From positions 1 through 27,050 of the IMG/VR virus record IMGVR_UViG_3300025872_000253: 27,050 nt of DNA; one strand, 5' to 3'. The translations under genes were made by a program, and so were the position numbers. The notes beneath the pieces were generated by a model that did no database searches, was not told the origin of the DNA, and worked only from the letters and a program-made list of their open reading frames with translations. Positions 27,026 to 27,050 of the stretch are shown here, piece after piece. Source of the DNA: a virus. Each line of letters opens with the position of its first letter. The first letter of the stretch is position 1.

Positions 27026-27050
27026 TCTTTGTTGGTTTGATGCAAAGTAC

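Overview
The window reads as about 27 kb of a lambda-like temperate tailed phage of a Gram-negative, probably proteobacterial, host. The evidence is two lipobox-bearing lipoproteins beside a lysozyme/holin cassette, near-consensus sigma-70 promoters, RecT/YqaJ recombination genes, RusA, a Q-like antiterminator and an integrase. The host genus cannot be named from sequence alone. A betaproteobacterium is a guess, based on moderate GC and an att core that fits the 3' end of a tRNA with a GCCCAGA acceptor strand.

Layout, left to right. (1) 1-7406: late tail-tip and fibre genes on the + strand, ending in a very large protein (3553-7116) with about 44 copies of a ~20-residue TGQ repeat. Two of the small genes start behind near-identical leaders that fold into a GNRA-tetraloop hairpin just upstream of the ribosome binding site. 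(2) 7426-8922: lysis cassette with a membrane/coiled-coil protein, a GH24 lysozyme, a small lipoprotein, a 28-residue membrane peptide, a holin-like protein and an out-of-frame o-spanin-like lipoprotein nested in the holin gene. (3) 8929-9675: a stand-alone sigma-54-activator-type AAA+ ATPase, in the classic cargo position between lysis and att. (4) 9710-9947: what looks like a complete attP, with two direct arm-type sites, a tRNA-3'-end core, a terminator and three more arm sites abutting the start codon of a tyrosine integrase (9948-10949).

(5) 17296 down to 11036, - strand: the left early operon. It carries HNH-AP2, small proteins, YqaJ exonuclease, a second HNH, RecT, an RdgC-like chimera, small Cys-rich proteins and an AlpA/Xis-like protein. 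A PL-type promoter at 17329-17357 drives it and is overlaid by repressor operators. (6) 18508 down to 17557, - strand: an insulated transcription unit with its own consensus promoter and terminators. (7) 19356 down to 18526: a repressor gene followed, in the position of lambda rex, by a glycine-zipper lipoprotein. (8) 19365-19429: the right operator region, sharing the AATACA-N4-TGTATT operator with the left one, with divergent, apparently leaderless promoters for repressor and Cro-like genes. (9) 19440-26574, + strand: the right early operon. It carries Cro-like and RHH proteins, a heavily structured RNA segment ending in a strong terminator, a C5 methyltransferase overlapped almost completely by a second reading frame, an O-like replication protein with internal 7-bp iterons, a helicase-loader-like protein, many small genes, an N6/N4 methyltransferase, a DUF968-type HNH protein, RusA, a TraR/DksA-like protein and a Q-like antiterminator. 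(10) 26617-27025: a late promoter, a terminator immediately downstream (the lambda PR'-tR' arrangement), and an HNH gene of the kind that precedes terminase.

Phage genes flank both sides of a complete attP. The sequence is therefore better explained as a free, circular or concatemeric phage genome, or as tandem prophages, than as a single integrated prophage. Expected regulation: the repressor binds operators on PL and PR; lysogens express repressor plus the glycine-zipper lipoprotein, and probably the insulated unit; after induction, the left operon supplies recombination and Xis, and the right operon supplies replication, methylation and finally Q, which opens the late operon through HNH, terminase, head, tail and lysis genes.
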